Positions 7,861-19,969 are shown, numbered from the stretch's first letter. The stretch: 64,000 nt of DNA from Succinispira mobilis DSM 6222 (GCF_000384135.1 NZ_KB913028.1:492351-556350), one strand, 5' to 3'. Notes: generated from the letters alone by a model not told the origin. Program-made: numbers and translations.

Positions 7861-8601
7861 ATGTTTGTTGATATCTATGTTTTTTGCGTGATTTTATTTT
7901 CGAATTTTTTACAGACAACTACTGGTTTTGGCTATGCAATTGTGACGACACCGCTATTGGCCCTGGTGTTGCCAGCCAAAGAGAGTGTGATGTTAACGAT
8001 GTTAACGGCTTTGATTGCGCGGTTGTCGATGTTAAAGCTGGTTAGTGGCGCGGGTAGTTTCAGGGATATTAGGCCATTGTTATTTACTGGGCTTATTGGT
8101 TCGGCAGTAGGAGCTTATACTTTGGCTGCGATTAATGAATACTGGCTAAAAATTTTTATTGCGATTATTTTATTATTTACGGCTTGGGGCTTGTGGAAAG
8201 AGCGGCGGATTGAAATTAAACACCCTAAACGGATAGAGCGCTTAGTCGGAGCCTGTTCGGGATTTTTGGGCTCGACAACTAGCATTAATGGACCACCGAT
8301 AATTATGTATTATTTAAATGCCGGTATGGCTGAAGATAAGGCGTTATTTAGAGGACATTTAACACGATATTTTTTAGTAATGAATGTTATTGGCGTAATT
8401 TTAGCTTTTGGTTTTGGTACAATGCAGGTTGGTTCGCTGTGGAAATTTGTCTTGTACTCTCTGCCAGCACTGTTTTTTGGCCTATATTTTGGTGAAAAAC
8501 TTTTTCAACGTATTAATGCTCAAGCTTTTAAACGGATGACCTTGTTGATGGTAGTTTGTAGTGCGGTGTTGATTTTAGCAAATGCAGCGAATGTAAAATA
8601 A
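7861..8601 (+). CDS. sulfite exporter TauE/SafE (TSUP) family permease
   Basis: 246-residue polytopic membrane protein with the two-repeat layout of the TSUP family: TTTGFGYAIVTTPLL near residue 20 and a matching GSTTSINGPPIIMYYL segment in the second half. Family members export sulfite, sulfoacetate or other organic anions; the substrate here is unknown. ATG at 7861 after AGGAG. It has its own likely promoter and lies between rplL and rpoB, which are adjacent in most bacteria. Confidence 0.8.
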   Translation: MFVDIYVFCVILFSNFLQTTTGFGYAIVTTPLLALVLPAKESVMLTMLTALIARLSMLKLVSGAGSFRDIRPLLFTGLIGSAVGAYTLAAINEYWLKIFIAIILLFTAWGLWKERRIEIKHPKRIERLVGACSGFLGSTTSINGPPIIMYYLNAGMAEDKALFRGHLTRYFLVMNVIGVILAFGFGTMQVGSLWKFVLYSLPALFFGLYFGEKLFQRINAQAFKRMTLLMVVCSAVLILANAANVK

Positions 8602-9015
8602 AAATTACTCAAGCAGCAATTGATAATTGACAATTGATAAAGCTAGTCACATATTATTTTACCCAATTAAAAATTAAATATTAGAAGAAACGGAAAATAA
8701 CGAAGAAAATTATGGTTGCGAAAAAAAGTGCTTTGCTCAATTAGAGTTTTGAGCCTGTTTTAGACCTTTTGGCTAAAAATGAGAGAAACTAAAAAAGCTT
8801 GCAATTTATTTTTTTTCATGGTATAATACAAAACTAGACTGGTATTACTATGGTTATAATCAAAATAATAACTTAGCGGTTAAGTATTGTTTTTATTTAT
8901 AATGCAATCCGTTGTTCAACAAGATAAGCAAGGAACTTATGCTGATAAAGTAAGCCCTTGCTATTTTCGTCTTTACAGATAAGAAAATTTAAAAATAAAC
9001 TTAAGAGGTGGTTAT
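8602..9015 (+). promoter_or_regulatory. rpoBC upstream region with promoter
   Basis: 414-bp non-coding stretch. Promoter TTGCAA (8799-8804), 17 bp, TATAAT (8822-8827). Transcribed leader of about 180 nt includes a long hairpin: 8927-8933 pairs with 8956-8962 and inside it CTTA with TAAG. A weak 6-bp hairpin at 8735-8754 may end the upstream gene. No T-run follows the leader hairpin closely, so its role is unclear. Confidence 0.65.
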
Positions 9016-12000
9016 ATGTTCAAGCCAGTTCCAGTTGGTAAGAGAATGCGTTATAGCTATGCAAAGATTAAAGAAGTTCTCGCCATGCCGAACTTAATTG
9101 AAATTCAGAAGAATTCCTACAAATGGTTCTTAGAAGCCGGTTTACGCGAAAGCTTTAAAGAAATGTCCCCAGTACAAGATTTTGCGGGCAACTTGGAATT
9201 GAGCTTTGAGGATTTTCAAATTGGAACTCCTAAGTATAGTGTTGAAGAATGTAAAGAACGCGATGCGAGTTATTCTGCGCCAATAAATGTAAATGTTCGT
9301 TTATTGTATAAAGAAACTGGTGAAATTAAAGAATCGCGCGTATTTATGGGTGACTTGCCTTTAATGACTGATACTGGCACTTTTATTATTAATGGAGCTG
9401 AACGGGTTATCGTAAGTCAGCTAGTTCGTTCTCCTGGTGTTTATTACACACAAACGAAGGATACTACTGGTGATAATCTTTACGGGGCGACAGTAATTCC
9501 TGGTCGTGGTGTTTGGATTGAATTTGAAACGGATGCTAATGGGGTTATTTATGCACGAGTAGATAGAGCGCGCAAATTCCCGTCTACCTTGTTGTTAAAA
9601 GCTTTAGGTTTAGCAAGCAATGGTGAAATAGCTGCATTTTTTAACAATGACCACCGTGTACAAGCGACTTTAGAGAGAGATCATACTAATTCTCGTGAAG
9701 AGGCATTAGTGGAAATTTATAAACGCGTTCGTCCTGGTGAGCCTGCAACTTTGGAAAATGCGCAACAATTGATTGAATCAGTGTTTTTTGATAGTAAAAA
9801 ATATGATTTATCGCAAGTTGGTCGCTATAAATTAATTAAAAAACTAGGGTGGCGGAAACGTTTACTGAATAAAGTTCTCGATGCGCCATATATTGATAAT
9901 CAAACGGGTGAGGTAATTATCCCCGCCGGTGTAGAAATTAGCAAAGAAATGATTGCTGAATTAGATGAAGCGGGCGTGTTTAGTGATCCAAGTATTAAAG
10001 AATTTAAAATTCGCAAAAAAGAAAAAGTAGTTAAAATGCTGTGTATTGGCGATACTTCCTATACACAAAGAACTTTAATGGTAGAAGATGTTTTTTCTGC
10101 CTATAACTATTTGTTAAATATTATGGATGAAGTTGGCAATACTGATGATATCGATCATTTGGGGAATCGTCGCTTACGTTGTGTAGGGGAATTGCTGTAT
10201 GGACAATATCGTAGTGGCTTAATGCGTATGGAACGAGTTATTCGGGAACGGATGGCTGTACAAGACATTGAGCAAGTATCACCAAATGCGTTGATTAATA
10301 TTCGTCCTGTGGTAGCAGCGGTTAAAGAATTTTTTGGTTCCAGCCAATTATCACAGTTTATGGATCAAACTAATCCTTTGGCTGAACTTACACATAAACG
10401 TCGTCTTTCTGCACTTGGGCCTGGTGGTTTGAGTAGAGAACGCGCCGGTTATGAAGTTCGGGACGTACATCACTCCCATTATGGTCGGATGTGCCCAATT
10501 GAAACACCAGAAGGACCGAATATTGGTTTGATTGGTTCTTTATCAACATTTGCGATTATCAATGAGTTTGGCTTTATGGAAACTCCATATCGTTTAGTTG
10601 ATAAAACAACCAATAAAGTTACCGATGAAATTGTTTATTTAGCAGCGGATGAAGAAGATGAATTCTATTGCGCACAAGCTAATGAACCACTCAATGAAGA
10701 TGGTTATTTTAAAGATGATAAGATTACGGTACGTTATCGTCATGATATTTTATCAGTGCCAGTAAAACGTGTTGACTTTATGGATGTTTCGCCTAAACAG
10801 GTTGTTTCTATTGCAACGGCACTAATTCCTTTCTTGGAAAACGATGATGCGAATCGGGCTTTGATGGGTGCGAACATGCAACGTCAAGCAGTGCCATTAC
10901 TTAGAACTCAGGCGCCATTAGTTGGTACAGGTATTGAGTATAAGGCGGCAGTAGATTCTGGAGTTTGTATTTTAGCTAAAAATGAAGGGGTAGTTGAACG
11001 CGTAACTAGTGATGAAATTCATATTCGTACGGATTTCGGCGCTTTGGATCGTTATAAATTGTTAAAGTTTAAGCGTTCTAACCAAGGAACATGTATAAAT
11101 CAACGCCCAATTGTTTATAAAGGTGACCGAGTAGTTAAAAATGAAGTGTTGGCAGATGGTCCAGCAACTGATGGTGGCGAATTAGCGCTAGGCTATAATG
11201 TGATCGTAGCCTTTATGCCTTGGGAAGGTTATAACTATGAGGATGCGATTTTGCTAAATGAAGATTTAGTAAAAGCCGACGTATTTACTTCGATTCATAT
11301 TGAAGAATATGAGTGTGATGCGCGTGATACTAAATTGGGACCAGAAGAAATTACTCGCGATATCCCTAATATTGGTGATAATGCCATAAAAGATTTGGAT
11401 GAACGTGGGATTATCCGTATCGGTGCGGAAGTTCGCCCTGGTGATATTTTAGTAGGTAAAGTAACTCCAAAAGGAGAAACAGAACTTACGGCGGAAGAGA
11501 AGCTTTTAAGAGCTATTTTTGGTGAAAAAGCCCGGGAAGTACGTGATACTTCACTGCGCGTACCACATGGTGAAGCTGGTAAAATTGTTAATATAAAAGT
11601 ATTTAGTCGCGAAAATGGTGACGAGTTGCCACCAGGGGTAAACGTACAAGTGCGCGTATATATCGCTCAAAAACGTAAAATCTCTGAAGGGGACAAAATG
11701 GCGGGTCGTCATGGTAATAAAGGGGTTGTGTCGCGGATTATGCCGCGCGAAGATATGCCGTTTTTACCAGATGGTCGACCAGTACAAATTGTACTAAATC
11801 CTCTAGGGGTACCAAGTCGGATGAATATCGGACAGATTCTGGAAACTCATTTAGGTTGGGTAGCAGCAACTTTAGGAATGCAAATCAAGGCTAGTGAGCT
11901 AGGTATTGCCGAAAAACTTGATGAACTTGGTTATGATATGGATAAATATGGCATGCCAATTCCTGACAAAGCTGGTATTCACATTGCTACACCAGTATTT

Positions 12001-12741
12001 GACGGTGCGCATGAAACTGATATTTTCCGTGGGTTAGAGCTAATCGGTCGTGATCCAGATGGTAAAACTGTGCTCTATGATGGTCGAACCGGGGAACAAT
12101 TTGATAATAAAGTAACTGTTGGTTATGTATATATGCTGAAATTACATCATTTGGTTGATGATAAAATTCATGCGCGTTCTACAGGCCCGTACTCTCTAGT
12201 TACACAACAACCGTTGGGTGGTAAAGCTCAATTCGGTGGACAAAGATTTGGAGAGATGGAAGTTTGGGCACTGGAAGCTTATGGTGCTGCATATACGCTA
12301 CAAGAGTTGTTGACTGTTAAATCTGATGATGTTGTGGGCCGTGTAAAAACCTATGAAGCAATTGTTAAAGGTGAAAACGTGCCAGAACCAGGAGTACCTG
12401 AGTCCTTTAAAGTACTTATCAAAGAATTACAAAGTATCGGCTTAGATATTAAAGTGCTAAATGAGGATGAAGAAGAAATTCCTATTGGGGATAATGAAGA
12501 TGATGTCGAACCAGTTAAAGATATAGAAATACCAGGAGCAGATTTGCCAGTGTTCGAATCGCATCGTCATATGCCGAAAAAGGTTGAAGAAAAAGAAGCT
12601 GTTGAAGAAGTTAGCTTGGAAGAAGAGCATGAGCCAGAGGATTTAGAAGATCCTCTATATGATATAAATAATTTTGATGAAGATGTTGTTGATGAACATG
12701 TTTTCACGACAATTAATGATGATGACGACGAGCTATTCTAA
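9016..12741 (+). CDS. rpoB: DNA-directed RNA polymerase subunit beta
   Basis: 1241 residues. The rifampicin-binding segment (about residues 440-475) is close to the sensitive consensus ([23 protein letters not shown] region intact, with Thr in place of the usual Asn after MDQ). The [12 protein letters not shown] active-site segment and the C-terminal [27 protein letters not shown] region are present. After the conserved end there is an acidic tail of about 90 residues rich in Glu and Asp, longer than in E. coli but common in this phylum. RBS GAGGTGG. Followed by rpoC after 34 nt. Confidence 0.98.
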   Translation: MFKPVPVGKRMRYSYAKIKEVLAMPNLIEIQKNSYKWFLEAGLRESFKEMSPVQDFAGNLELSFEDFQIGTPKYSVEECKERDASYSAPINVNVRLLYKETGEIKESRVFMGDLPLMTDTGTFIINGAERVIVSQLVRSPGVYYTQTKDTTGDNLYGATVIPGRGVWIEFETDANGVIYARVDRARKFPSTLLLKALGLASNGEIAAFFNNDHRVQATLERDHTNSREEALVEIYKRVRPGEPATLENAQQLIESVFFDSKKYDLSQVGRYKLIKKLGWRKRLLNKVLDAPYIDNQTGEVIIPAGVEISKEMIAELDEAGVFSDPSIKEFKIRKKEKVVKMLCIGDTSYTQRTLMVEDVFSAYNYLLNIMDEVGNTDDIDHLGNRRLRCVGELLYGQYRSGLMRMERVIRERMAVQDIEQVSPNALINIRPVVAAVKEFFGSSQLSQFMDQTNPLAELTHKRRLSALGPGGLSRERAGYEVRDVHHSHYGRMCPIETPEGPNIGLIGSLSTFAIINEFGFMETPYRLVDKTTNKVTDEIVYLAADEEDEFYCAQANEPLNEDGYFKDDKITVRYRHDILSVPVKRVDFMDVSPKQVVSIATALIPFLENDDANRALMGANMQRQAVPLLRTQAPLVGTGIEYKAAVDSGVCILAKNEGVVERVTSDEIHIRTDFGALDRYKLLKFKRSNQGTCINQRPIVYKGDRVVKNEVLADGPATDGGELALGYNVIVAFMPWEGYNYEDAILLNEDLVKADVFTSIHIEEYECDARDTKLGPEEITRDIPNIGDNAIKDLDERGIIRIGAEVRPGDILVGKVTPKGETELTAEEKLLRAIFGEKAREVRDTSLRVPHGEAGKIVNIKVFSRENGDELPPGVNVQVRVYIAQKRKISEGDKMAGRHGNKGVVSRIMPREDMPFLPDGRPVQIVLNPLGVPSRMNIGQILETHLGWVAATLGMQIKASELGIAEKLDELGYDMDKYGMPIPDKAGIHIATPVFDGAHETDIFRGLELIGRDPDGKTVLYDGRTGEQFDNKVTVGYVYMLKLHHLVDDKIHARSTGPYSLVTQQPLGGKAQFGGQRFGEMEVWALEAYGAAYTLQELLTVKSDDVVGRVKTYEAIVKGENVPEPGVPESFKVLIKELQSIGLDIKVLNEDEEEIPIGDNEDDVEPVKDIEIPGADLPVFESHRHMPKKVEEKEAVEEVSLEEEHEPEDLEDPLYDINNFDEDVVDEHVFTTINDDDDELF

Positions 12742-12775
12742 GTAATTATCCTAAACAGAAGGGAGCGAGCTACTC

Positions 12776-15700
12776 TTGTTAGATGTAAATAATTTTGATT
12801 CTATGCGTATCGGCCTTGCTTCTCCAGAGCAAATTACAAAATGGTCATTTGGAGAAGTGCGTAAGCCAGAAACAATAAATTATCGGACTCTGAAGCCGGA
12901 ACGGGATGGTCTGTTTTGCGAAAAGATTTTTGGACCCACAAAGGACTGGGAGTGTCATTGTGGTAAATATAAACGTGTGCGTTATAAAGGGGTAGTCTGC
13001 GATCGTTGCGGTGTTGAGGTAACTCGCTCGAAAGTGCGTAGAGACCGGATGGGTCATATTGAATTGGCTGCGCCAGTTTCTCATATCTGGTATTTTAAAG
13101 GTATTCCAAGCCGGATGGGTTTAATTTTAAACTTATCACCACGTTCTTTAGAACGCGTATTATACTTTGCTTATTACATAGTTCTTGACTCAGGAGAAAC
13201 CCCCCTAGCTAAAGGCAGTTTGTTAAGTGAGCAAGAATATAGTGAAGCACGTGATAAATACGGTGAAAGTTTTGTTGTGGGCATGGGTGCTGAAGCAATA
13301 AAACAACTCTTGAAAGAAATTGATTTAGGTACTTTGGCGGATAGCTTAAGAGAAGAATTAAAAGAAGCAACTGGTCAAAGAAAAGTTAAAGCAGTTCGTC
13401 GCCTAGAAGTTTGCGAAGCCTTTAAAAAATCCGGTAATCGTCCAGAATGGATGATTATGGACATAGTGCCGGTAATTCCACCAGAGCTAAGACCAATGGT
13501 ACAATTAGACGGCGGACGTTTTGCGACTTCTGATTTAAATGATTTGTATCGTCGGGTAATTAATAGAAATAATCGTTTGAAAAAATTATTAGCGCAAGGT
13601 GCACCGAACATTATTGTGCGTAATGAAAAACGGATGTTACAAGAAGCAGTAGATGCTTTAATTGATAATGGTCGTCGGGGTCGCCCGGTAACAGGACCGG
13701 GCAATCGTCCGCTTAAATCTTTATCAGATATGTTAAAAGGTAAACAAGGACGTTTCCGTCAAAACTTACTAGGTAAGCGGGTTGACTATTCTGGTCGTTC
13801 GGTTATCGTAGTTGGTCCAGAACTGAAAATGCACCAATGTGGTTTGCCGAAGGAAATGGCTTTAGAATTATTTAAACCGTTTGTAATGAAAAAACTGGTT
13901 AATAGCGGTCAATCGCCCAATATCAAAAATGCTAAACAACGGGTAGAACGAGCTAATGCAGAAGTTTGGGATGTTTTGGAAGATGTTATTAAAGAACATC
14001 CTGTTCTATTGAACCGCGCCCCCACTTTGCATAGACTAGGTATTCAAGCCTTTGAACCGATTTTATCAGAAGGTCGGGCTATCAAAATCCACCCATTGGT
14101 TTGTACAGCTTATAACGCCGATTTCGATGGTGACCAAATGGCGGTACATGTACCGTTGTCAGCTGAAGCGCAAGCGGAAGCACGCTTACTAATGTTGTCA
14201 GCGCACAATATTTTGGCACCGAAAGATGGTAAACCTGTAGCTGTTCCATCTCAAGATATGATTTTGGGAGCTTACTATTTAACAATTATTCGGGATAATG
14301 CTAAAGGTGAAGGTACTTGTTATACAGGTATTAATGAAGCCTTATTAGCTTATCATCACCAAGAATTACATTTGCAAGCACGGATTAAAGTTCGTATTCC
14401 TAATAAGGAAATTTATGGTCATCCAGACCAAGAAGGTCGTACTTTAGTAAATACAACCGTGGGTAATGCAATTTTCAATGAAGTATTACCTCTAGAATTA
14501 AGATATTTTTACCAAAAAAATGGCGAATGGCATTTGGAAAAATTAGTAGGTAAAAAAGAATTGGGCGAGTTAGTCGCTAAATCTTTTAAACTATTTGGCA
14601 ATACGCGTACTGCTTCTTTGTTAGATGATATTAAAAAAATGGGCTTTGCTAATGCGTGTCGCGCTGGTATTACTATTGCGGTATCGGATATTAAAGTTCC
14701 AGAGCGTAAAGCCGAAATTTTAGCAAGAACTGAAGTGGAAGTAGATCGTACGGAAGGTTTATTCCGTCGAGGTTTGCTTTCTGAAGATGAACGCTATAAA
14801 ACAATTATTAAATTGTGGACAGAAACAACTCAAGAGATTACTGATGAATTGATGCAAAGCACGCTTGATGCTTTCAATCCAGTATATATGATGGCCAACT
14901 CTGGAGCGCGTGGTAATAAGCAACAGATTCGTCAGTTAGCAGGTATGCGTGGTTTGATGGCTGATCCATCAGGTCGAATTATCGACTTACCAATCAAAGC
15001 GAACTTCCGTGAAGGGTTAACAGTATTGGAGTACTTTATATCTACACATGGGGCTCGTAAAGGTTTGGCGGATACGGCGCTAAGAACTGCCGATTCGGGT
15101 TACTTAACACGTCGTTTGGTTGACGTAGCTCAAGATGTAATCGTGCGTGAAGATGATTGTGATGTAACTACTTTTGATCTAAATAAAGCAAAATCAAAAT
15201 TGCGTAGGGTGGAAACTGGTTGCTCGGCTGGAAAATTAGAGGAAATTCTTACGGGTCGTAATTTAGCTCAAACTATTGTAGACCCTGAGACAAATGAAGT
15301 TATAGCTGAGGCTGATAGCATTATTGATGCGACGGTTATTACTGCGGTTGTTGAAAAACATATTTTAGCAGTTGTTGTTTATGCAAAAGACAGTGAAGAT
15401 GCCAATGCTACTGAAACTATTATTTGCAATGTGCCGATGGATAAATTGAATAAAATTCTTAAAGCCGATATTATGTATCGCGTAGGTAACTACCCATTAG
15501 AGGAAGATGTGCGTGATGCTAATGCTCAAGTTGTTTTCGCTAAAGGGACAGTTGTAGATGAAAATGTAGTGGATACTATCTTAGCAAGTGATGGTGTGTC
15601 CACAATTAAAGTTCGTAATGATGAAATTGTCGGTATTGAAGTTAGTGTAATAACAGATGAGAAAGATGAAAAAACTGTTATCGTACCGCTTAAAGACCGT

Positions 15701-16738
15701 CTAGAAGGTAGAACTTTAGCTGAAGATATTTGTGATCCAGAGACTGGTGAAGTTTTGTTCAAATGTAATAATTTAATTACTGAAGATGATGCAGCGGCAA
15801 TTGCTAAATTGAAAAAAGTTGTTCTCATTCGTTCAGTATTAAATTGCAAATCTAAATATGGCGTATGTAAAAAATGTTATGGTAAAAACCTAGCTACTGG
15901 ACAAATGGTAGATATCGGGGAAGCTGTAGGTATTATCGCGGCTCAATCTATCGGTGAGCCTGGTACACAGTTGACAATGCGTACCTTCCATACTGGTGGG
16001 GTTGCTGGGGACGATATTACCCAAGGTCTACCTCGTGTCGAAGAATTATTTGAAGCGAGAAAACCAAAACGGGCGGCTGTTTTAGTTGAACAAAGTGGTA
16101 AGGTTAATGTTACTACTGATCCAAAAGGTAATAAACGAATTCTTGTTACTGATGAGAATAAGGAAGAGCATGCTTATCAAATCCCATATGGTTCTAAGTT
16201 GCACGTAGAAACTGGCGATATTGTTAAAATTGGTGATCGTTTAACTGAAGGATCTAAAAATCCACATGATGTATTGCGTTTGAGCGGTATGAAAGCAGCT
16301 CAAGAATATATTGTGGGCGAAGTACAACGTGTTTATAAATCTCAAGGGGTTGAAATTAATGACCGCCATCTAGAAGTAATGGTGCGTCAAATGATGCGTA
16401 AGATTAAGATTGAAGAAGCTGGCGATACCGAAATGTTACCAGGCGAGCTTATTGACATTAATGAATTTAATGAAGCGAATAAGCTAGTTATGGAACGTGG
16501 TTTAGAACCAGCCCAAGGTCGTGGCGTAGTCCTAGGTATTACCAAAGCGTCCTTGGCGACAGACTCTTTCTTATCAGCAGCTTCATTCCAAGAGACAACG
16601 CGCGTATTAACAGATGCGGCAATTAAGGGCAAAATTGATCCATTGTTGGGTCTAAAAGAAAATGTTATTATCGGTAAACTTGTACCAGCAGGAACTGGGA
16701 TGAGTCGTTATCGCAATATAAACATTAGACATAATTAA
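12776..16738 (+). CDS. rpoC: DNA-directed RNA polymerase subunit beta'
   Basis: 1320 residues, TTG start behind GGGAG. Catalytic aspartates are D449, D451 and D453 in NADFDGDQ; the N-terminal zinc ribbon uses C60, C62, C75, C78. The second zinc site (C795, C1024, C1031, C1034) has 229 residues between its first two cysteines against 74 in E. coli, because of an inserted stretch of roughly 150 residues. Both ends of the insert carry a similar L-E-x-x-L-x-G-R...DPET-x-EV motif (from L821 and L972), so it looks like a partial domain duplication. Confidence 0.97.
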   Translation: MLDVNNFDSMRIGLASPEQITKWSFGEVRKPETINYRTLKPERDGLFCEKIFGPTKDWECHCGKYKRVRYKGVVCDRCGVEVTRSKVRRDRMGHIELAAPVSHIWYFKGIPSRMGLILNLSPRSLERVLYFAYYIVLDSGETPLAKGSLLSEQEYSEARDKYGESFVVGMGAEAIKQLLKEIDLGTLADSLREELKEATGQRKVKAVRRLEVCEAFKKSGNRPEWMIMDIVPVIPPELRPMVQLDGGRFATSDLNDLYRRVINRNNRLKKLLAQGAPNIIVRNEKRMLQEAVDALIDNGRRGRPVTGPGNRPLKSLSDMLKGKQGRFRQNLLGKRVDYSGRSVIVVGPELKMHQCGLPKEMALELFKPFVMKKLVNSGQSPNIKNAKQRVERANAEVWDVLEDVIKEHPVLLNRAPTLHRLGIQAFEPILSEGRAIKIHPLVCTAYNADFDGDQMAVHVPLSAEAQAEARLLMLSAHNILAPKDGKPVAVPSQDMILGAYYLTIIRDNAKGEGTCYTGINEALLAYHHQELHLQARIKVRIPNKEIYGHPDQEGRTLVNTTVGNAIFNEVLPLELRYFYQKNGEWHLEKLVGKKELGELVAKSFKLFGNTRTASLLDDIKKMGFANACRAGITIAVSDIKVPERKAEILARTEVEVDRTEGLFRRGLLSEDERYKTIIKLWTETTQEITDELMQSTLDAFNPVYMMANSGARGNKQQIRQLAGMRGLMADPSGRIIDLPIKANFREGLTVLEYFISTHGARKGLADTALRTADSGYLTRRLVDVAQDVIVREDDCDVTTFDLNKAKSKLRRVETGCSAGKLEEILTGRNLAQTIVDPETNEVIAEADSIIDATVITAVVEKHILAVVVYAKDSEDANATETIICNVPMDKLNKILKADIMYRVGNYPLEEDVRDANAQVVFAKGTVVDENVVDTILASDGVSTIKVRNDEIVGIEVSVITDEKDEKTVIVPLKDRLEGRTLAEDICDPETGEVLFKCNNLITEDDAAAIAKLKKVVLIRSVLNCKSKYGVCKKCYGKNLATGQMVDIGEAVGIIAAQSIGEPGTQLTMRTFHTGGVAGDDITQGLPRVEELFEARKPKRAAVLVEQSGKVNVTTDPKGNKRILVTDENKEEHAYQIPYGSKLHVETGDIVKIGDRLTEGSKNPHDVLRLSGMKAAQEYIVGEVQRVYKSQGVEINDRHLEVMVRQMMRKIKIEEAGDTEMLPGELIDINEFNEANKLVMERGLEPAQGRGVVLGITKASLATDSFLSAASFQETTRVLTDAAIKGKIDPLLGLKENVIIGKLVPAGTGMSRYRNINIRHN

Positions 16739-16782
16739 GCAAGCTCAGAAATTGTAGGCTTGAAGTTTGTTTAGGAAAAATA

Positions 16783-16824
16783 AAAAACAGCTCCAATCAA
16801 ATTAATTTGATTGGAGCTGTTTTT
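16783..16824 (+). terminator. strong terminator after rpoC
   Basis: Long near-perfect stem (AAACAGCTCCAATCAAA with its complement) around a TTAA loop, then a T-run. Confidence 0.9.
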
Positions 16825-16948
16825 GCTTTAGGGTACGGGAAAAACCATATACTCAATGTTTGAGCAAAAGTACGTTGCATTCTTGGCAAAGTTGTATTAT
16901 CTTAGTAGTAAGAAGTAGCGCTAGTTTACTAAGTGAGGGAGTGAAATA

Positions 16949-18067
16949 ATGAGTTTGCAATTAGATAAGTATTTACAAGAGCTAGAGTTGTTGGTTAACA
17001 TTGATAGTGGCAGTCGCTATCCTGCGGGGGTACGCAAGGTAGCGGAATTTTTTGCGGAAAAATTTACTAAATTAGGTTGGCAAGTGCAATGGTTAGATTT
17101 GGGCGAAGACGTAGGGCCGGCCCTGAAAATAGTAAATCGCCCAGCTGACAAATATGACTTGTTGGTCTTGGGGCATATGGATACCGTATTTCCTGAAGGA
17201 ACAGTAGCGGAACGACCTTTTAAAATTGTTGGTGAACGAGCTTATGGACCAGGTGTAATTGATATGAAAAGTGGCTTACTATATGCTTATTATTTAGCGG
17301 AGCAGTTACAAACAGAGCAATTGCTAGATACTGCTAATATTTGTTTGCTGTTTAACAGTGATGAAGAAATTAGCTCCATATATTCTCGCTCCATAATTGA
17401 GGAAACGGCTAAAAAGGCAGCACATGCAATTGTATTAGAACCAGCACGGGCGAGTGGGGCTAATGTTTATTTACGCAAAGGGGTAGGACGTTACAAATTA
17501 ACTTTTAAAGGTTTAGCGGCACATGCAGGTGTAAATCCGCAGGAGGGAGCTAGTGCAATTCATGAATTTGCACACTGGTGTACCAGTTTGGTACAGCTTA
17601 ACAATCCAGAGACGGAAACAACTTTGAATGTGGGCATGATTACAGGTGGAAGCGCCGCCAATGTAGTAGCTGATTATGCCCAAGCTCAAATTGATATCCG
17701 CATAAAATATTATCGGGAAGCGGAAAAAATTCAAGCGCAATTGGCTAAATTACAAGCACAACCGCTAGACACTAGGGTTCAAGTTGAGGTAGAGGGTGGC
17801 TTGACTCGTCCGCCAATGGAAAACACCGCAGGAAATCAAAAATTAGGCTCTATAGCGGATTCAGTTGCTGCTAATTTGGGGATGAAAATTGATTGGGTTG
17901 CGACTGGTGGTGGTTCAGATGGGAGCTTTACCTCGGCGTTAGGCGTGCCAACTTTAGATACTTTCGGGCCAGTTGGTGGCTTAGGACATGGTGTGGGCGA
18001 ATATATAGATATTCCTAGTATTGAACCAAGGTTTGAGCTATTAATGGGGATTGTAAAAAAATATTAG
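16949..18067 (+). CDS. M20 family metallopeptidase (carboxypeptidase G2-like)
   Basis: 372 residues. Zinc-site motifs in order: GHMDT, GVIDMKSG, the catalytic NSDEE pair, LEPA, and GHGVGEYID near the end; the dimerisation domain carries FKGLAAHAGVNPQEGASAI, which resembles glutamate carboxypeptidases (CPG2-like) rather than ArgE or DapE. Likely cleaves a C-terminal amino acid, possibly glutamate, from a small peptide-like substrate in the cytoplasm; the exact substrate is inference. ATG at 16949 after GGGAG. No signal peptide. Confidence 0.85.
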   Translation: MSLQLDKYLQELELLVNIDSGSRYPAGVRKVAEFFAEKFTKLGWQVQWLDLGEDVGPALKIVNRPADKYDLLVLGHMDTVFPEGTVAERPFKIVGERAYGPGVIDMKSGLLYAYYLAEQLQTEQLLDTANICLLFNSDEEISSIYSRSIIEETAKKAAHAIVLEPARASGANVYLRKGVGRYKLTFKGLAAHAGVNPQEGASAIHEFAHWCTSLVQLNNPETETTLNVGMITGGSAANVVADYAQAQIDIRIKYYREAEKIQAQLAKLQAQPLDTRVQVEVEGGLTRPPMENTAGNQKLGSIADSVAANLGMKIDWVATGGGSDGSFTSALGVPTLDTFGPVGGLGHGVGEYIDIPSIEPRFELLMGIVKKY

Positions 18068-18334
18068 TTAAAGACTGAGAAAGTGATAATTGAGAAAATA
18101 TCGGGCAACTGAAATTTTTAAGTAGTCGACAAAAAACATTTTTAGGTAGCTCTTGTATTGTTAGTTTTATCGTCATACTAGTAGAGAGAGTCGCTTGCTT
18201 CTTAGAACTTAGAACTTTTTAGTTGATATTTTTTTCAATTAAAGTTCACTCGTCGGAGTTGCTTAGACTAACTAAGTTGTAATTGCTAACAATATTGTGG
18301 TAGGTAAATTTAAATTTTTATCGGAAAAGTGCAA
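18068..18334. other. non-coding gap between convergent genes
   Basis: AT-rich stretch with short direct repeats (AGAACTT twice near 18205-18222) and a weak CTTAG/CTAAG hairpin near 18264-18280. I see no gene and no convincing regulatory site. Confidence 0.5.
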
Positions 18335-18379
18335 ATAAAAAGCAGCTGTGGGGCGGAATTAACCGCTACACAACTGCTT
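18335..18379 (-). terminator. terminator of the LemA-TPM unit
   Basis: Read on the minus strand, AAGCAG...CTGCTT plus inner TGTG/CACA and CGG/CCG pairs form a long imperfect stem followed by TTTTTATTT. Confidence 0.75.
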
Positions 18380-18398
18380 AGTTTATTTATTTGGGACT

Positions 18399-19166
18399 TT
18401 ACCAACTACGGCTAGAACCGCCTCCGCCGCCCGAGCCGCCTCCGTAGCCACCGCCACTAGAACCGCCTCCGCCGCGACCGCCACCACGCAACAGAATGGA
18501 TAAAATAAGTTGTAAAATAAAACCGCCTAAAAATATTTGATCAATAATCATCAGGCCCACAAAACCAATTGCCAAAAGCGCAATTGCCCAAGCTGGTAAT
18601 TCAGTGGGTTGCTCCAGTTGCTTGTTGGCTTTGGCTGGTTTAGTTACTGGGGCATCTTTCAACTCGATTTTATATTCTTTAGCAACTAATTGGGCTAAGG
18701 CGTTATAGGCGTTGTTAATGCCTTTATCATACTGGTTTTGTTTAAAGTACGGCAGCATAAACTCATCTTGAATTCTGCCTGTTAAACCATCGGGTAAAGC
18801 TCCTTCGAGGCCATAGCCGACCTCAATTCGAGATTTGCGATCATTTACCGCGACCAGCAGTAGGACCCCGTTATTCTTTTCGCGATCGCCAATTTGCCAT
18901 TTGCGAAATAATTCGAGACTGTAATCTTCGAGGGCATTGCCTTCGAGACTTTTTATAGTAACAACTACGATTTGCGCTTTGGTTTGACGCTGTAACTGTT
19001 CGCCTAGAGCGTTAATATTGGCTTTGGTTTGGGGCGTCAGAATTTGGGCGAAATCTTGTACATAAAAACTGCTGGTGGGAGTTGTTGGAACTTGTGGCGC
19101 AGCAAACGCTACTAAGGAGCATAGAAGTTGCCCTAGTAACAAAATACTGATTAGCCAACGTTTCAT
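18399..19166 (-). CDS. TPM-domain protein (YgcG family)
   Basis: 255 residues. Signal peptide (about 1-23, basic start, hydrophobic core, ends AFAAP), then a TPM/repair-of-photosystem-type domain (about 30-175, with VNDRKSRIEVGYGLEGALPDG), a transmembrane segment near 200-225 and a Gly/Ser-rich tail. Proteins of this type occur with LemA in many bacteria, as here (25 nt downstream of lemA); their role, perhaps in envelope maintenance or phosphatase activity, is poorly known. Confidence 0.85.
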   Translation of the reverse strand: MKRWLISILLLGQLLCSLVAFAAPQVPTTPTSSFYVQDFAQILTPQTKANINALGEQLQRQTKAQIVVVTIKSLEGNALEDYSLELFRKWQIGDREKNNGVLLLVAVNDRKSRIEVGYGLEGALPDGLTGRIQDEFMLPYFKQNQYDKGINNAYNALAQLVAKEYKIELKDAPVTKPAKANKQLEQPTELPAWAIALLAIGFVGLMIIDQIFLGGFILQLILSILLRGGGRGGGGSSGGGYGGGSGGGGGSSRSW

Positions 19167-19191
19167 TAAATCACCCCTTTAAGTTTGTTTG

Positions 19192-19749
19192 TTACTTAAA
19201 GGAAACTTTAGGCACTGCTTTAGCAGCTTCTTCTACCTTGAAGTAATCCTTAGAACTGAACCCAAACATGCCAGCGTAGATCACTGTTGGGAAAGATTTT
19301 ACTTTAGAATTATAAACTTGAACGCTATCATTATAATCTTTACGAGCAACAGCTATACGGTTTTCTGTTCCTGCTAGCTCATCAGATAATTGACGGAAAC
19401 TAGCATCAGATTTTATTTGGGGATAGTTTTCGACAACTACCATTAGGCGAGAAAGAGCACTGCTTAACTCACCATTGGCTGCCGATACTGCCGCTGGACC
19501 TTGAGCACCCATCATTTTAGCACGTGCTTCAGTTACGGCTTTAATTAAGTCTTTTTCCTGATTAGCCATGCCTTGGACAGTGGAGACTAAGTTAGGAATT
19601 AAATCGTTGCGGCGTTGTAATTGGTTTTCTACTTGACTCCATTTACCGCTCACGTTTTCTGACATACTCACTAGAGAGTTATAACCACTAACGCCCATAA
19701 TGGCGATTAGTGCAATGACAACGATTGTAGCAATTAAACCTTTATTCAA
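19192..19749 (-). CDS. lemA: LemA family protein
   Basis: 185 residues: one N-terminal transmembrane helix, then the helical LemA domain with the conserved QVENQLQRRNDLIPNLV segment and YN..V..YN motif. I chose the TTG at 19749: the longer GTG at 19764 overlaps the ribosome site GTGAGGTG itself. First gene of a two-gene minus-strand unit with the TPM protein. Function unknown in detail; often envelope-stress related. Confidence 0.88.
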   Translation of the reverse strand: MNKGLIATIVVIALIAIMGVSGYNSLVSMSENVSGKWSQVENQLQRRNDLIPNLVSTVQGMANQEKDLIKAVTEARAKMMGAQGPAAVSAANGELSSALSRLMVVVENYPQIKSDASFRQLSDELAGTENRIAVARKDYNDSVQVYNSKVKSFPTVIYAGMFGFSSKDYFKVEEAAKAVPKVSFK

Positions 19750-19799
19750 TGTTTGGCACCTCACTTTATTTTAGAATTTTAAAAAGGTCTACGCTTGAT

Positions 19800-19828
19800 A
19801 TTTTAGCTGTTTTTGCAGGCCTTGTCAA
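19800..19828 (-). promoter_or_regulatory. promoter of lemA-TPM
   Basis: On the minus strand TTGACA (19828-19823), 17 bp, TAAAAT (19805-19800). Confidence 0.75.
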
Positions 19829-19969
19829 AATGGCGGGAGAAAGGTAAATAAAATTTAAATATTATATCTTGATGTAAGGAGTTGTAAAGAGCAATTTAGA
19901 GGCTACCGTTAGAGTCGAAAATTTTTAAAAATCTTATAAGACTGTTATAAGAAATATTGCTGAAGAAAA

